From Thuidium tamariscinum (taxonomy: Eukaryota > Streptophyta > Bryopsida > Hypnales > Thuidiaceae): 64,000 nt of DNA. Below, one piece after another: positions 22,314 through 36,447 of the stretch. The stretch's first letter is position 1, and each line of letters opens with the position of its first letter. Location: assembly GCA_947034885.2 (NCBI GenBank), contig OX344758.2:6698501-6762500 (forward strand). Direction: 5' to 3'. The notes under the pieces are model-generated. The model had not been told where the DNA came from and ran no database searches. It worked only from the letters and a program-made list of their open reading frames with translations. Made by a program: the position numbers and the translations under genes.

Positions 22314-25300
22314 GTTAGAGACACATAAACCTAGCTACAGGCAGGGCTTTCTTTCGACACCGGCCCCGGACAGAAAGTGGCACTGGTTTCGTTCAATGGC
22401 TCACCGCGGGCCGGCGAGAAGGGGAATGAAGCTATAAAGGCAGACAAGTCAGTCCTGCTGCAGCATCGATCCAAGTTCGGAGTTCAGGCTCGTGAGGGCT
22501 CGATCTTTTCAGCCAATGCTCACTGGAGAGCTTCGGTCTCGACTTCGATTCCACCTTTGGATTCGTTCGTAGCAGTCGGGTTGATTGGATTGTTAGCTGG
22601 AGCGAGGAATGTGATGATGGCAGGCCACGAGAATTTCGAAGGTTGGCTAGGCTGCACCAATAATCAACCTTAGATGGATGGGACGATGGCAGTAGGGAAA
22701 CTTCGTGATTACTAACCTGAATTTTCAGTGAGAGATTCGAGCTCACCTTGCTTGCTTCGTGCTCACTCAATCCGCAGTTCCGCAGGAACTGCTCGTATGT
22801 TTCCAATTTTTCTCTCTCTCTCGCTCACCCATATTGACACTGTCGATCTGGAGCTAAGTGCAGTAGTCTTGGTTGCAGCGAGAGAGTAATCATGCATTTG
22901 GAAAGAGTATCAATGGAGTTGGTGTGCAGAAGGTTTGAGCGGTTCTAGAAATTTCGGTAGTACAGGTTTTGGCGGTACAAGTTTTGCTAGTGTGTCGGCA
23001 GAAATATATATGTGTGGTAAGCCAGGCTTAAATTTAGCTTTGAGAAAACTGTCTCTCTTTCTAAGTTGCGTTCAGATAGATTAAACAATAATTATAATGC
23101 AGGATTTTCTTCTCTAGTTCAGTTTTTATGCAGCTGTTGGGATGCGAGTGGTAGCGAACTCGCTCTCAGTATACATAATCCGGTCGAACGTTGAACACTA
23201 TTCTCTTTCTTCAGGCTAGCTCGAAGGGGTCTTGCATCCTCTGGATTTCAACATTGGAAGTAGGCTAGGATTAACTAATGTTGAAGTTTGTGAATCAGGT
23301 TGAATTGGCTGGAGGACAATGAAGCTGCGGATCATTCAATGTGTTTCAGTAGTATTAGAGCTGTTTTGGTGGACACTAATCCTATGCAGTTGACTGGTTT
23401 TCCATCACGCATGCTCCCGTCTGAGTTGCCGGAATCCAAGGTGATGAAGCTTCAACGGATCCGATCCTGCACTGCGACATGAATGAAGCAATTGCAAGCT
23501 GCCCCTCCTGTTTGCAAACATACTTCTTCATTTAATGAGCTGCTGGGTGCCGTACGTTGCAAGAAGGAAGCTTGCTTGGGGGCGGGGCTCTTGGGAGCGA
23601 GCATGCGTGTGGAAAAACCTGTCAGATGTTTTGGGTGAGTAGCCGCAGAAACAGCTTCTTATACAACCGGAGCGCATTCATAATTCGATGATGCAGCTAG
23701 CTTGCCTGAATACACCTATTAATTGTTGTGAAGGTATGTTCCTTATCAATAACTGCTTGGTGCTGAGATCTTGAGCTAACGTCTGTTTCAGGGTGAAAGA
23801 AGACGCAATCGTTGACTTCCAGATTTCTTCTGAGAATCTTTGTGTTCAAGTAATCTTGCCTTCTTTAATTCGTCGGTACAGAAAAGCAAGTGCTGGCCGT
23901 CGGACTGGTTTTCGGAGAGGGAAAATGATGCCGTGTATAGACAATATTAATTATACCATTCTATCATTCTGCAGCTTGCTTTCACCACGACACTGCCTAT
24001 GCAATTAATTCAAGCCAGCTCCAAGTAAGTGGTTGATCTCAAGTTGTAGATCGAACTAGTGTTGACTGTTGAACAATATTTAAGCCAGTGCTACCCAGCG
24101 TCTGTCGGTATTATCTTCATCTTGTGATATCAGTGTGGGCAGATCGACTTCGTCAGTTCGTCGGTACAATTGATGGATTTTCTAGTGATTTTTTTGTGGG
24201 AGGATCTTCGCTGCGAGAAAACTTCGTTTGACCTGGCATTTGCTTCTGAACGAGCGTAACTAGTGGTACTTGTATCTGCAGCTGCACGTGATTCTTTGTA
24301 AATTTGCTAACTCTGCATTTGTGTGACTGGTTGCGGTACCCACATCTGATAACCAGAAACAGTGAGGGTTCAATTCCTTACTCCTAGAGATATATACTAG
24401 CCAGTGCTTAGACGGATCTTTTCTACACCAATGCGTTTTAGTATCCTTCTAAGCGATATAATTGTGCGCTCATATTCTCCCGCAGTATTCAACTGTCACT
24501 GTAGATCCTTTTACAATTAAACTCCAAGAGTCACTTCGTCTTAATTGGTTTCTATTGCCCGTTACGGAGATCAAGCAGTGGCTCAACGAAGATTAAGATA
24601 TACCACGGAGGAGGCGGATTGTTTCTGTATAAATCATCTTTTTTCATATTAATTTTAGACTCCTAGTAGCTCATTCCACTCTCCCTGGAGTATGAATTGG
24701 GTCATCTATAGAGTCTTCTGTAAGGTTGAGGGGCATGGGAAATGAGCGACAGTACAAGGGCTCCTGTTGTCGGGAGTCTTAAAGCAAGTCTGTCATGCGT
24801 CCCTTCTAAAGCTTGTCGGCAAATATATCAACTCTTCTTATCTACACTAAGTCATGGACAACTTCAGGCCACGTACGTTGATAGAATTCAACATGAGAGC
24901 TCTTCAGTGATCCCTGGGCAGTCTCGCAGTGCCCACTGGTCGATGCAACATACTGTTAATATGTGTACAATTTAATTTCCCAATCAATATCTAGTTTACT
25001 TAACATTTTGAGAGCTACTTGTGAGAACTGACCCTTGTCCATCGAAGCTAAAATCAAAAACTCGAAAGCATGACATTCACTGTAGATCGAGATCGAGCAT
25101 TCATCACCGCATTTGTGTGCTCCTGGTGAATAAACTGTCTGCTCTTACTTCTTAACGATGTTAATGCAAGAATTGATGCATGCTTCTACTAGGATGTTAA
25201 AGGTAGCTGCTTCAGATTGCTCTTTAGTATCTTGATTGTTGAGATTGATCGTGATTTATGACTCAAAAGTCTTTGAAGTTATTCCTCCTTGCTAGCTTAA

Positions 25301-25790
25301 CATCAGGCCTGCTTCGTCCAGTGCACCACCAGTTTGTAAGTTGGAACCTGCGTTCACTTTCAGGCCTATTTTCAAGTCACTGTGATGTTCCGGCCGAGCA
25401 CCAGGTTACGTCGTCTTCGATCAACTCGGGTGGAAGCTGAAGCATGAGTAACAGCAAACGATTCTCACGCGTGATGGGCGGAGTCGACAACTACCAAGCT
25501 TGCAATTGAGCCACCACTGTCGCAGTTTATGGACCCGGGAATAGGAGGGTATATAAACCACTGCAAAGAAGTTCACCGCTGGTACTCGGCAGCCTCAAGT
25601 GGCAAAGTGAATCCGGGAGTCCTGTTGGGAATTGTAGTTGTACCCATTTCTGCAAGGAAAGGCGTAGGACCAGGGATTTGAATCCCAAGGAAAGTAACGG
25701 AGGAAGATAGGCTCTCCCTCAGAAAACTGTAGTTCAGATCGAGCTTGTTCCTTTGAACATTCATAGAGAAGACAACATTGAGTACAACAT
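22314..25790. other. Low-copy island with splice-like sites but no identified gene
   Basis: Good donor and acceptor matches occur (for example AAG|GTATGTTCC near 23,734 with CTGTTTCAG|GG near 23,791, and a GTGAGT near 23,634), suggesting one or more spliced transcripts. The frames between them are short. The frame at 23,300-23,482 reads SIRAVLVDTNPMQLTGF, faintly like the first strand of a response-regulator receiver, but without the acidic pocket, so no call is made. A non-coding or strongly diverged transcript is possible. Confidence 0.25.
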
Positions 25791-25807
25791 ACAGTACGTA
25801 GATATAG

Positions 25808-26208
25808 TTTACGCTGTTCAATTCCTCCTTAACAACTAAACACCTTGTACATCATTTCACCACTGATCAAATGCAAGTATAGTAGAGTGCAGTTTATCCA
25901 TGAAGAGAGGAGAATGCATATCATTAATAGTCAAACATTCGTGCCATTACAAAGCATTCATGGTTAATATTCAAATTCTCATATTCGCTAGTTGATAAAA
26001 TAATTTTTTTTAAGAATGATGAATTTCATGGCAATTATGAGAATTTGAATATGCTCTTTTGTAAAGGCACGAATAGTTGACTATTGACGATATCCATTCT
26101 CCACTGTTCATTGATAACTGCACTTTATTATACTTGCATTTGATTGGTGATGGAGTTCCGTACAAGATGTCCAGTTGTCAAGAAGGAATTGGACACAGTG
26201 TAAACCAA
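25808..26208. repeat. Imperfect hairpin, arms about 165 bp, loop about 65 bp
   Basis: The left arm 25,808-25,973 and right arm 26,040-26,208 are inverted copies: AAATGCAAGTATAGTAGAGT pairs with AAATGCAAGTATAATAAAGT in reverse, and the TAATAGTCAA, ATTCGTGCC and TTCAAATTCTCAT blocks also pair. Arm identity is roughly 75-80% by eye. It could be a foldback transposon or the source of a small-RNA precursor. Confidence 0.6.
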
Positions 26209-26215
26209 GTGACTC

Positions 26216-29200
26216 TGCTGATCAAAAGTACGTCACACCCCGGCCAAGCCGCTAATTTTCACTTTTCACAGACTGAGTCTTGGCAACAGTGACAGTTAAT
26301 TTGTATATATATTACAAGTTATACAGGTCGATAATATCTGATATATGCAATCGTCACCGGTTCACCGAAACGGCAACAAGAATTAATGTCATGTCATGAG
26401 CAGTGTAATTCCAATGGCCACAAGCCGTTGCAGCGGAGCAGAATCTCACCAAGTTAACGTACAAGGCAGGCAGCACTGTATAATTATCTTCTTCTTCGGA
26501 GTTCATATTAAATCAAGCATGCAATTGAAGTACGTGAATCTTCTCAGATTTGGGTGGTCACTCAAGATTAGCAATCGATCAGTACAAGTACAATCGGAAC
26601 GGAATGGAAGCAAGACTGCAGACAACTACAACGACGAGTCTGAAGTGCTTTTGAAATTAAAGCAGGGGAGCTGCCAACGAGGTCGAGTCTCACGGCCACT
26701 TGACACTACGGTGGAGAAGCTAGTGCATTCGTCGTCAAGTTTTGGCGCCAAGACATGGTTATGGAAGGCAAGCAATAGGCTTTGGGAGAAGATGAAAAGA
26801 CAATAAAATAATGTCATAAGAAGTTTTTTAGTGGGAGAAGTCTTTAACTTCATCAGTTGAAGTTTATTGCCCTATTGGGTAACTTCACCACATTAGAGAA
26901 AATTTGGATTCTATAAAAGGTTGCGAGAATTTGACAAGCCACTTTATATTCAGAGTCCTACTAAGTAAGAAAAAGGATTACATCTTTGACAAAAATGCAA
27001 ATTCATCTTGTTTAAATATCATGATTTTCAAGTAGTTTCTCTCCTTTTTTTTATTCTAGAGATGTCAGAGGAGGGTACTTGTGATGCCTTATTTTAATTG
27101 TAGTTATGTGGTTGTTTAATGTGGATGTAGAACATGACACGCTACCAAGTTGCGATTATCCCTTCTTCCATTTAATTAGTATTTTTGGTGATTCAATGCT
27201 CTAACGATTGCGAGTACTAACAATTAGTGACAATAGGAGAAAAAACACCATGAGGCCAAAATAAATGTATTCTAAGGGCCCCTTCCAAGTTTAGATTTTT
27301 TCTAATGAAGAGGAGAATTTTGGCCAACCAAAATTCAAATTTAAACCCCAATAGATCCCCATGTGCGTATTTTGTACATTTAGAAGTTGCAATAAACTTT
27401 GGAAAAATATATGTGCATAGCTATTTGCATCCAATGTGTGAATTCGGGGAGATAACTCCTAGTCTAGTAGAAAGTGATGTGAGATAAAAAAAATAGGGTC
27501 AAATTAATTCATGGGACCTAAAATAGTTTATATTTATTTCATATCTACCACAACATTGATAATATTCAATTTAGGATTTTATTTTTAATAATAGGGTGTT
27601 GTAAAATATCCCTTAATATCTTTTTTTCTAAAATAGGGAGTGAAAAAATACTTGAAAAAAAATAAAAACAACCCCTAATTAAATACCCCGTTATCACACG
27701 TGGTCATGAATTTGTAAAGAGGAGTTATCTCTCCAAGTGTGTGAATTCAATAAAACTTATTAGAAAAAATGCATCTTATACTTGTCTTGTTTTTGAAGTA
27801 AAATGTTGGATCAATTCAATATGTAATTATGTATTGAATGTCCTTAAACATATTCATAGTGAATTTTAAAATTCTGACTTATTTAACTATCTCAATTTTT
27901 GAATTTTTTTTCATTGATTTTCATTGTTAGTAACCTTAATGGATGAAAATAAAAAGTCATACTAATAAATAGAAACTTTATAGATTTTTCACCAAATTTA
28001 TTTTGATGTTTTTAATTTGTAACTAGGTTTCTTGACTTTTTTTCCAACTCCACTAGCTAACAATGAACTAACCAATGGTTGTGTCTAAACTTTGGTAGAA
28101 TGCCATCAAACTAACTAATAAAAAAAAAACTCCAAATTTTTCGACAAATTAATCACTCAAAAAAACATTTAAGTACCATAGATATCAAAAGCAATAAAAG
28201 TATATTGAACAAAAAACTAAAGTTATTCAATGTGGCACACTGAATTGTTGATAATGAATATGTGAATGTGTGATGAAATTTCTTGTATTATATGAGATGA
28301 TAAGTAGTGATACAATAATGGTTTAGTTTCTAGAAATTGCCTACAGTCCACATTCAATAATCAAGTTTTTGTCTAGGGGAATGAGTCCACCCAAAAAACT
28401 TGAATCCTAAAGAACAACTCTAAAAAGTGTTGCTAACTTACTATGTAGGCATTAGGCAACTACATTATTTTTTCATCCATGCTTGAAGTAATCCACCAAA
28501 CAAGTCTTGGCGATAGAGTAAATTCAATTTGACAAAGAACAAAATTTGCTCTAATCTTATTGCTCAATTTTCCTTCAACTCTTAACTAGTACACTTATCT
28601 ACAATAGTATGAAATAGCCTTTAGGTAGGTAAAAATATAACAATAGTTAATTGAAACGTATTTGAGCTTAGAGGTTAGGCCAACTTATGATAATGGAAAA
28701 CCTATTGCCAATTCTTTTAAAAATAATATTTTTTTTGTTGTAATTGATTAATGCCCAGATTAATGTCTGTTGATTAATCTTTTGAAGAAAACAACATAAA
28801 AAAATGATTGATTTTTCTTAAAATTTTCAATGAATATTTGAAATAAAAATATCTATAAATTTGTCCAACTTATTCTTCAAAAAGTATGAATTTAAGGGAT
28901 GAGAGTCCAGTAATATCTCAAAATATGACTACATTTCATGAATTATGAAAAAATTGAGATTTGAAAATAAGCTTTAAAGTAAGGCTCAAGATTGAAGATT
29001 GGAAAAAGGATTGAGAATGGATTTGGTTATTTTAACCCCTAAACAACCATTGTCTCCTTGGAGAACAAAACGGATTTGAGGCAAGTTCCTATGACCTCAA
29101 TTTTTAATGAATCTTTTTAAAACTTTCTCATAAATTTGGGAAAACTTGTTATCTTTAAAAGGATGTAATTTTGATTTCAATCAGTGCATAGAAGCAAAAG

Positions 29201-32200
29201 TTAAGCTATCTTAAATATAATTTTAATCGGTTAAGCATCAAAAAATGAAATACAAAAAAAATAATAATTAAAAAAAAATTCTCTTATTGATCATACTTAA
29301 ATCATCTACATTTATATCTTTAATTCATTCCATTTGAATTAGTGATGAGAATTGTGAAAGTTATGAACACTCTTTTTTGGGGGGATAGATTGAACATCTT
29401 CTATTTTTTTTGAAAAAATAACTTATAGGATTCATTTGTGAACACAATTATCACAATTTCTTTTAAATGTTTAATAAAGTTAGGTTTTCTTGCTAGAACA
29501 ATCTTATAGTTGGAATTATTGTGTTTTGATCCATTTTAGAGCTATTGACAATTTAGTTCTTTCAATCTTTATTCTAATTCTACTCTATAATTTATAAAGA
29601 TTGAAAATCAAGCTTGTTTCCCATGAAAAAAAACTTTAAGGCTTTCAACTCAATTCTTTTATACAAAATATTTTAAATCCAAATTTTATAGTGCAAAAGT
29701 CTTCTACAAATGGTCATTAAGGTCATGTGAAATTGTAGGTCATTGTTTAGAATATACAAAAATTTCTTTTCTTCAACTTCAAATGCTAATATCATCTAAA
29801 ATGGAATGTCATACTTTATGAAACTCTTAATACATCATCTCAGACAAGTAAAGTACAAGATCCTATGATTAGATTCTAAAAATTGTACTTTTTTGGTCTT
29901 CTCAAATAAATGCAATAGAAATGGAAATTTTGAGTGGTTTTTGACCCCCAAAAATGGCCTCAATCTTATAGGAGATAACCTAAGAGACCAAGTCTTAGTA
30001 AGCGGAATTGATTGTTATGTGGAGTAATGTGCATATTCCCACTTCATTAAAAAATTTATATTGAAGGAATGGCAAGACATAAAAATAATTGCTTCCATAT
30101 GCAATTTCATCATTGTAAGATAAATACACCTAAATGCATCTGAATAAGCAATTGAGCATTATTCCTATCATTAAATTGCCTAATAGTTTTTTTAAGTTTG
30201 GTGGGAATCTGAAAATTATTTTGAATTCTCTTCTCACACATTTTTGGGTACCAAATGAATAAACTACAAAACTACAAAGTGTTGAAAAGAGATGTTTTTA
30301 AATCAACCTTAGACTCTCATGTATAGTGGGAATAAACTTTAGACAAGAATTTGTAGTGGTCAATCTTAAAAAGGAGTAAGAACTAAGTATAGTTACTTTA
30401 AACATACTTTGGATGCAAGAAACTTTGTGTTGCAATGGTTGGTGGAGAATAAAGGAAATATGACTTGTTGTAGTAATTAGTTTGACTTGACATGTTAAGA
30501 AATATTAAAGAAGAAAAATCTAAGAAAATAAAAATCATGCAAGTGATGTGATGGAGGTGCAATGTTTCCTAAGTTTTGTTGTATTTTTGTTGAAAGATTA
30601 TGTAAGAAACACTTGTATTATTTGTTGCATTTAGAACTCCATATAATAAATACAACCAAAATTTTCAATATAAACAATTTAGTATAGTAGGAGACATCTC
30701 TTCCCTAAAAGTAATATTTTTGAAGTATTAACAAGTAGAAATCATGAATAACAAAATAAAATAGATTTTTCAGGTATCATATATAATTTCTATGATTTTT
30801 CAAAGTATTGACTTTTTAGACTACTGAAACAATCACACATGGGTCCTAAACTGAAATCTCCAAAAATCAATAGTTAGTGAATTTGAACTAAACATGTGTC
30901 CTGTAAATGCATTAGTGAATCAAGGTTAAGCATTTCAAGGATACATCAATGAAAGTCTAGGGAGATATTTAGTGGAAGTTTAAGGTACCAAATTGAGAAT
31001 AGGGATCCTTTGGGTTGTTTCTATCTTATTCAATTGCAAATCAAGATGTTATCTTAGTAGTAGAATATGTTGTCACTGTAAATAAAGGAAATAGAGGATG
31101 ATCATAGTATGAATTGTTGATGTAATAATATTTGGATTTGGATGAATAGTTCTTAAATATTTTAGTGAAAATCACAAATTAGAAAATTTGAAGTAGATAG
31201 AAATATATTAAAATCCATATGAATAAATTATTTCAAATTTGCAAAAGCGGCACTAGAGGCTCTACATTCTTTAGTAGACATGTATTATTCACTACTAATT
31301 AAAAATTTGATTTACATTTATAGAACTAATATTTGGCTAAAATAAAAGATGGATCCTTAGTCAATCAACAATGGTCAGTAATGAAGATCTACCCTTGCTT
31401 ATTTAAAGATTTTCATTTAAAAAGGATCATATTATTGTTTATGCTCTTAAAAAGCTTTAAATCCTTCTATACTAATGTCAAATTTGTAATCTTTAGGTAT
31501 TAAAATTCATTTTTTCTTAAAACAACATTTACTATTGAATTGGTTCTAACAAGAGATGGATGTATTTTGAGTAGATTCACCAATCACACTTGTATAAAAA
31601 CAAGCTCTCATAATTACAATTCACTACATTCTAAATCATCATTGACCACCATTTTTTAGTTTTTTGGCATATTGTAGGTGTTATATGCCAAATATTTTAC
31701 CAATGGCTTTCATTATTGAATTCAATATGTAAATGCTATGTGCCAAAACCTAGAAGATTTAAAATCTTATAATCCAAAATAATCTACTTTCTTCACTTTC
31801 AATGCAAATATCTTGCTGTTTATGAGTTCAAAATTTAAGAAGTTTCTTCTATACATTTAAAAACTAGTGTAGTGCAACATTCTACAATTAAATATGAAAG
31901 TAATAATAATGATACTAATAATAGAAAATTTTGCAATGAAAATGGATATTTTTGTATTTTGATAAAAAAAAGCCGTTGGGGATTCAAGAGTTCAGAATTT
32001 GTTTGTCTTTGTAGTAGGTTTCCATTGTGATTGCCTATAATTTCCCTCATAAATTTTCATGAACTTCAAAAATTGCCATGACTAATTGAAAAATGCTATT
32101 TTTACCAAATGCTAGATATATTCACATATAAGTAATACACAAATTGTATAAAATAAATATCCAAAATTTTACAAAATATTTTTTGATTTTATTAAAATTC

Positions 32201-32584
32201 AATCAAATTTATAAGTAAGAAAAGCTTTTAATACAAGTGTATGTTTTAAAGATCCTTTTGTAAATCATATTTCTCTAAAATATAACTCTAAATATTTATG
32301 ATTTTATTTTCAATACGATTTTTTATAAACTTATGAAGAATAAAAATTATTTAAAAACTTTAAAAATTTCTTTTATACAAGTGGATTGTCTACAACATGT
32401 CCAAATTTGGTTGAAACTCAAAAATCTTTAAAATATGAAGTGTAGAAATTGCTCAACTAAGAACATATTTGCTTTCCTAGTCCAAATTTGTGGTCTACAT
32501 AGTTTTGTAGAAATTTACAAAATGAAAGAGAAAAAGTGAATTTGAGTGCTAATTTTTCTAATTTTTTAGATGCCATCAAAAACG
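26216..32584. other. AT-rich gene-poor stretch
   Basis: An open frame with an internal ATG at 26,396-26,806 lies at the edge of the island but has no recognised motif. From about 26,850 onward the DNA is strongly AT-rich with no gene. It includes the dispersed repeat at 30,125-30,375 and, around 30,700-30,900, a weak relative of the 17.3 kb MITE interior. Confidence 0.35.
30125..30375. repeat. Dispersed repeat, copy 2 (partner at 7.88 kb)
   Basis: Shares AATAAGCAATTGAGCATTAT, CAAATGAATAAACTACAAA and AGACTCTCATGTATAGTGGG, in order, with 7,880-8,130. Confidence 0.5.
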
Positions 32585-33520
32585 TTAACCCCTAAAGGAT
32601 GGACTTGCTAAACTTAGTAATATAGCAATTTTGAGCAAGTAGATTCGTACATGTGATTGGAGATTTCTATATTTCAGGCCCAAACTTTAATAGAAGGTGG
32701 GGACAAGGAATATCTTTGATGTGTACAAAAAATCAAGACATTTGGAAATACAAGTAAAAAATTATAGCTTAATATGCTACTTTTTTTGTAACTAGGCAGT
32801 TTGGGTAGATTGGGAAAAATCACTTTTTCCACAAACTAAAATTTGAAATTAGTTTTCTTCATTTATGTATGCACGGAAAACTTTGAATCATTCCATTTTG
32901 ATAAATTAGTGAAAAGTTATGAGGTTTTTTTGTTTGCCAACAATTATGGATTCTCTACTCTAAAATAAACTTCAAAGTCCTTTTATTTTACTCAATTTTC
33001 AATATTCTTTGACAAAAAACCCACCATAGGATGTAAATTGTTTACTATAACATTGTAACCATTAGGATTGGCATTTTTCAATTTCATAAATAAATTCTTA
33101 ACAATTTGTGTTTCAAATCATTTTCTACTTCTTTCTACTTATTATTTTTTTTCTATGTGTTGTATAATTCCAAATAATTTATAAATTTTTATGCAAGTAC
33201 CCTATTTAGCCTCAACAACAAATTCAAAGAAGCACAACCATTTTGGACCATTTTTTATACGATTGTCACTTTCTGAAAAGTAGCTGCCCTATTTTCTACA
33301 AGGTGAAAAAAAATATTTTTGAGCATTCCAATGCTAATATCCATTGCAATCTACATGGTGCAAAACTCTGAAATTTTTTCCACATATTCTCAAACCAAAT
33401 TACTATAAGATCCAATTGTTGCAAATCTCAAAAAAAAGAATTAAAATTAGTATTGATACTAGAAACATTAGCTTTTGATTGTTCTTAGAGTAATTATAGT
33501 CAAGGAACTTAAGGGGTTAA
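32585..33520 (+). mobile_element. TTAA-family element, 936 bp
   Basis: Starts TTAACCCCTAAAGGATGG and ends GGAACTTAAGGGGTTAA, with the full internal order of the family (TTTCTATATTTCAGGCCCAA, GAAAACTTTGAATCATTCCA, AATTCCAAATAATTT). No coding capacity. Confidence 0.7.
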
Positions 33521-34169
33521 GGCCCCATCCTTGGTTGGCGCAAGAAAAGCTACACATTGTATATGACTCAAATGTAAATGGCTTCCCATGCATGTACTAT
33601 AAACCAAAATTTAGTGTACATGCCTTGACAATTTTTTGCTTTAAAATGGAAGAATCATAAACCTTCTTATTATTACGATTGTACTAATAAATTTTCATGG
33701 AATGGTCCAAAAATTTACTATCCTCCATTTCTACAAGTCTCAACACCTTTCAACATCAATTTTATATCCTTTTTATAGACTGTTTTATAGAGTTATGTAC
33801 AATGACAGTTCATGGTCAAATTATAGGGACAATTTTTGAAGCATGCACAAAATTAATACCTCATATCTAAATTCTTCAATTAGCTACGGCAATGTTTGCA
33901 AATGTACAAAACACTTGGAAGCCATTGCCCTTTCCAAGATTGTCATGGCACAACTTTAATCTTCTAAGCAATAAGAATTGCATATAAGAAGTTTAGCTAA
34001 GATCTTATCAAAGAGATTGAAAAAGAAAAATATTCAATTTATTCGTGTAGAGATTCCTCATTGCATTGTACCTTCTTCACATTTCAAGGGGCACTTCACA
34101 TTAAGGCCAAAAGCCAATAGGCCATAGGTTTCTACCAATTAAATTTCAAGAAACTAAAAATTGTGCCTC
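33521..34169. other. Short AT-rich interval between two TTAA elements
   Basis: Nothing recognised. Confidence 0.4.
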
Positions 34170-35099
34170 TTAACCTCTAAAGAACCAACATGCGTTTTTT
34201 GGCTATATAGAAATTTTGAGCAAGTACGTGTGATCAGAAATTTGCATATTTTAAGCTAAAATTTGAATAGAAGGTGGAGACAAGGAATATCTTCATGTGT
34301 ACCAAATTTCATGACATTTGGAAATATGAGTAAAAAATTTTGGCCTAATATGTTACTTTTTTCATAACTAGGTAGTCTGAGCAGATAAAAAAATATCACT
34401 TTTTTCAAAAATAAAAATTGGAAATTGATTTTCTACATTTATATATATATGGAAAGCTTTGAATCATTCCATTTCAATCAAAGAGTCAAAGTTATGAGGT
34501 TTTTTTGTTTGCGGGCAGTTATGGATTCTCCACTATAAAAAAATCTTTAAAGTCATTTATTTAACTTAATTTTCAATATTTTGGGAAAAAAACAACAATT
34601 TAGGATGTGAATTGATTATTACAACATTACAACCGTTGGGATTGGCATTTTTCAATTCCATATTTCAATTCTTAACAATTTAGTATTTTGAATCATTCTC
34701 TACTTCTTTCTACTTACTATTTTTTTCCTATATGTTGTACAATTCCAAATGATGTGAAAATTTTCAAGCATATAGCCAATTTGCTTAGAAAACAGAATTC
34801 AAAGAAGCACCACCACTTTTTGACATTTTTTCATTGAAAAGTGAGCTTGTAAAGTGCAATTGCCTTGGCTTTTGTAGGATTGAAAAAATGATTTTGGTGA
34901 ATTTGAATGCTCTTATCTTTTGATCTACATGGTGAAATTTTTTGAAATTTTTACCACATGTTGTTGAGACATCATATTACAAGATCCCATGGTTATTTGT
35001 GTCAAAATTTGGTTTTTTTTGAAAAATTTGGTAGTTGTACTAGAAATGGCAGTTTTGGAGTGTTTTCGGTGAATACAGTCATGGAACTTTAGGGGTTAA
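34170..35099 (+). mobile_element. TTAA-family element, 930 bp
   Basis: Starts TTAACCTCTAAAGAACC and ends GGAACTTTAGGGGTTAA. It is the closest relative of the 6,414-7,345 copy by eye (shared CAACATGCGTTTTTTGGC-like start and AAATGGCAGTTTTGGAG near the end). Non-autonomous. Confidence 0.7.
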
Positions 35100-35296
35100 T
35101 TCTTCACACTAGATATTAGAATCGTAAGCCATTGACTTCCAAACTTACTACATATGACAACAAATTGTCTATATGGTGATATACTCTTTAAGGAAGTTTG
35201 GATCAGAGAGAAATGGAGACCTAAACTATGGTTGCAAGGCCATCAAATTTTTTTCATAAAATCAAAAACTGTAAGATTTCAACTATTAGATTGGTA

Positions 35297-35570
35297 AGGT
35301 AGCAACACCCATAACTATCAATTTAAGCTATTCAATATAGTTTGAAAACCCTTTTTCTAAAAAAACATGTTTTTGCAATGTTAACAATTGAAAATCATGA
35401 AATAAAAAAATCCATTTTTTGGATAACATATTTAATTTCTATGAATTTTCAAAGTAAAACTTCTTAGGACACCATAAACCATACCCTAGTAAAGCTACCT
35501 TGATTCTCATATCAAAATCTAAAATGTCAAAGCCCACCAACCACAATTAAAGGTGCAAAAAGGGAAGTTC
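35297..35570. mobile_element. Truncated relative of the TA-flanked MITE family
   Basis: Left end AGGTAGCAACACCCATAA preceded by TA at 35,295-96. The interior includes TTTCTATGAATTTTCAAAGT and AAAGCCCACCAACCACAATT, as in the 17.3 kb element. The right terminal repeat is missing. Confidence 0.5.
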
Positions 35571-36447
35571 ATGAATAGTAGATTGGTCTCCAATGAATAC
35601 TTTTGAATTTTTTTAAATAGCTGCTACAAAAAAGATGATTTCCATGCACACCAGCCCATCTTTCCAGGGTAAAACAACTCAAGTATCCATAAATAATGCT
35701 ACAAACAAGAAGCAGGGTTCACTCAAGAGTACAAAACACTTTCTAATCCATGATTCATTCATGCAACTAGATCAACAACAAACAGCAAACACAGTTTACA
35801 AAGGTAAATGGCTTTGCAGGGTAAATTACTTTCATCATGCAAATTGCAGTGAGCACTCACGGTAGAGGACACAAAAAGCCTTCTACAAAGAAAGGCACCT
35901 AGTCCAACAGATTGGTGTTACCAATTTGTTCATAAATTACATAGAGTTGGACTTAAGTTATTCTCACTAAGATTAAATGGTGTCATTGTTGTGCTCCATG
36001 ACTAGCCCAAATGTTAACAATCACCAATATTTTAAGTGGGAATTGAGTACTCGACAGTCAAAACATGATCTAGAATCTCCATATTGAAATTTGCAGAAGA
36101 GTTTCACCTTAAAGGAAGGTGCTCACAAGACAGACATGTCCAATATTTAATGGAGCGAAACCAAAGCCAGTGAACGGAACTAGGTCATTTCACAAAATAA
36201 GCAAAGCTCATAATTCACAAATTAAAAAAAACTCTTTTAATAAGAGGACAAAATAGCCAAAGAAGACCCTTTCAACAAATTGATTCAAAATGGAAAGCTA
36301 CTTAAATTCCTCCATACACTAAGAAACCCAGTTCGCACACCCTATCCCAACCACGCCCGAGTAGAAACACCCGAACACATTTAAACAATTCTACACTCTA
36401 TCGCACAATATGCCCAATTCAAGACAACACTAAGACCCACAAACAAG
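35571..36447. other. Intergenic, slightly less AT-rich, no gene recognised
   Basis: A 76-codon frame at 35,635-35,865 has no motif. Nothing else seen. Confidence 0.3.

Noticed and set aside
22432..22806. 124-codon minus frame starting METYEQFLRNCGLSEHEA, suggestive of an mTERF-like start
   Set aside because: The codon read as M is TTG, an in-frame TGA lies shortly upstream, and no downstream exon was found.
23300..23482. Receiver-like phrase SIRAVLVDTNPMQL
   Set aside because: The acidic residues needed in a response-regulator pocket are missing and the frame ends within 60 codons.
24323..24392. tRNA-like sequence (a T-arm with TTCAATT loop and a CTGATAA anticodon-like loop)
   Set aside because: The anticodon and acceptor stems do not pair, so it is not a tRNA gene and hardly a relic.
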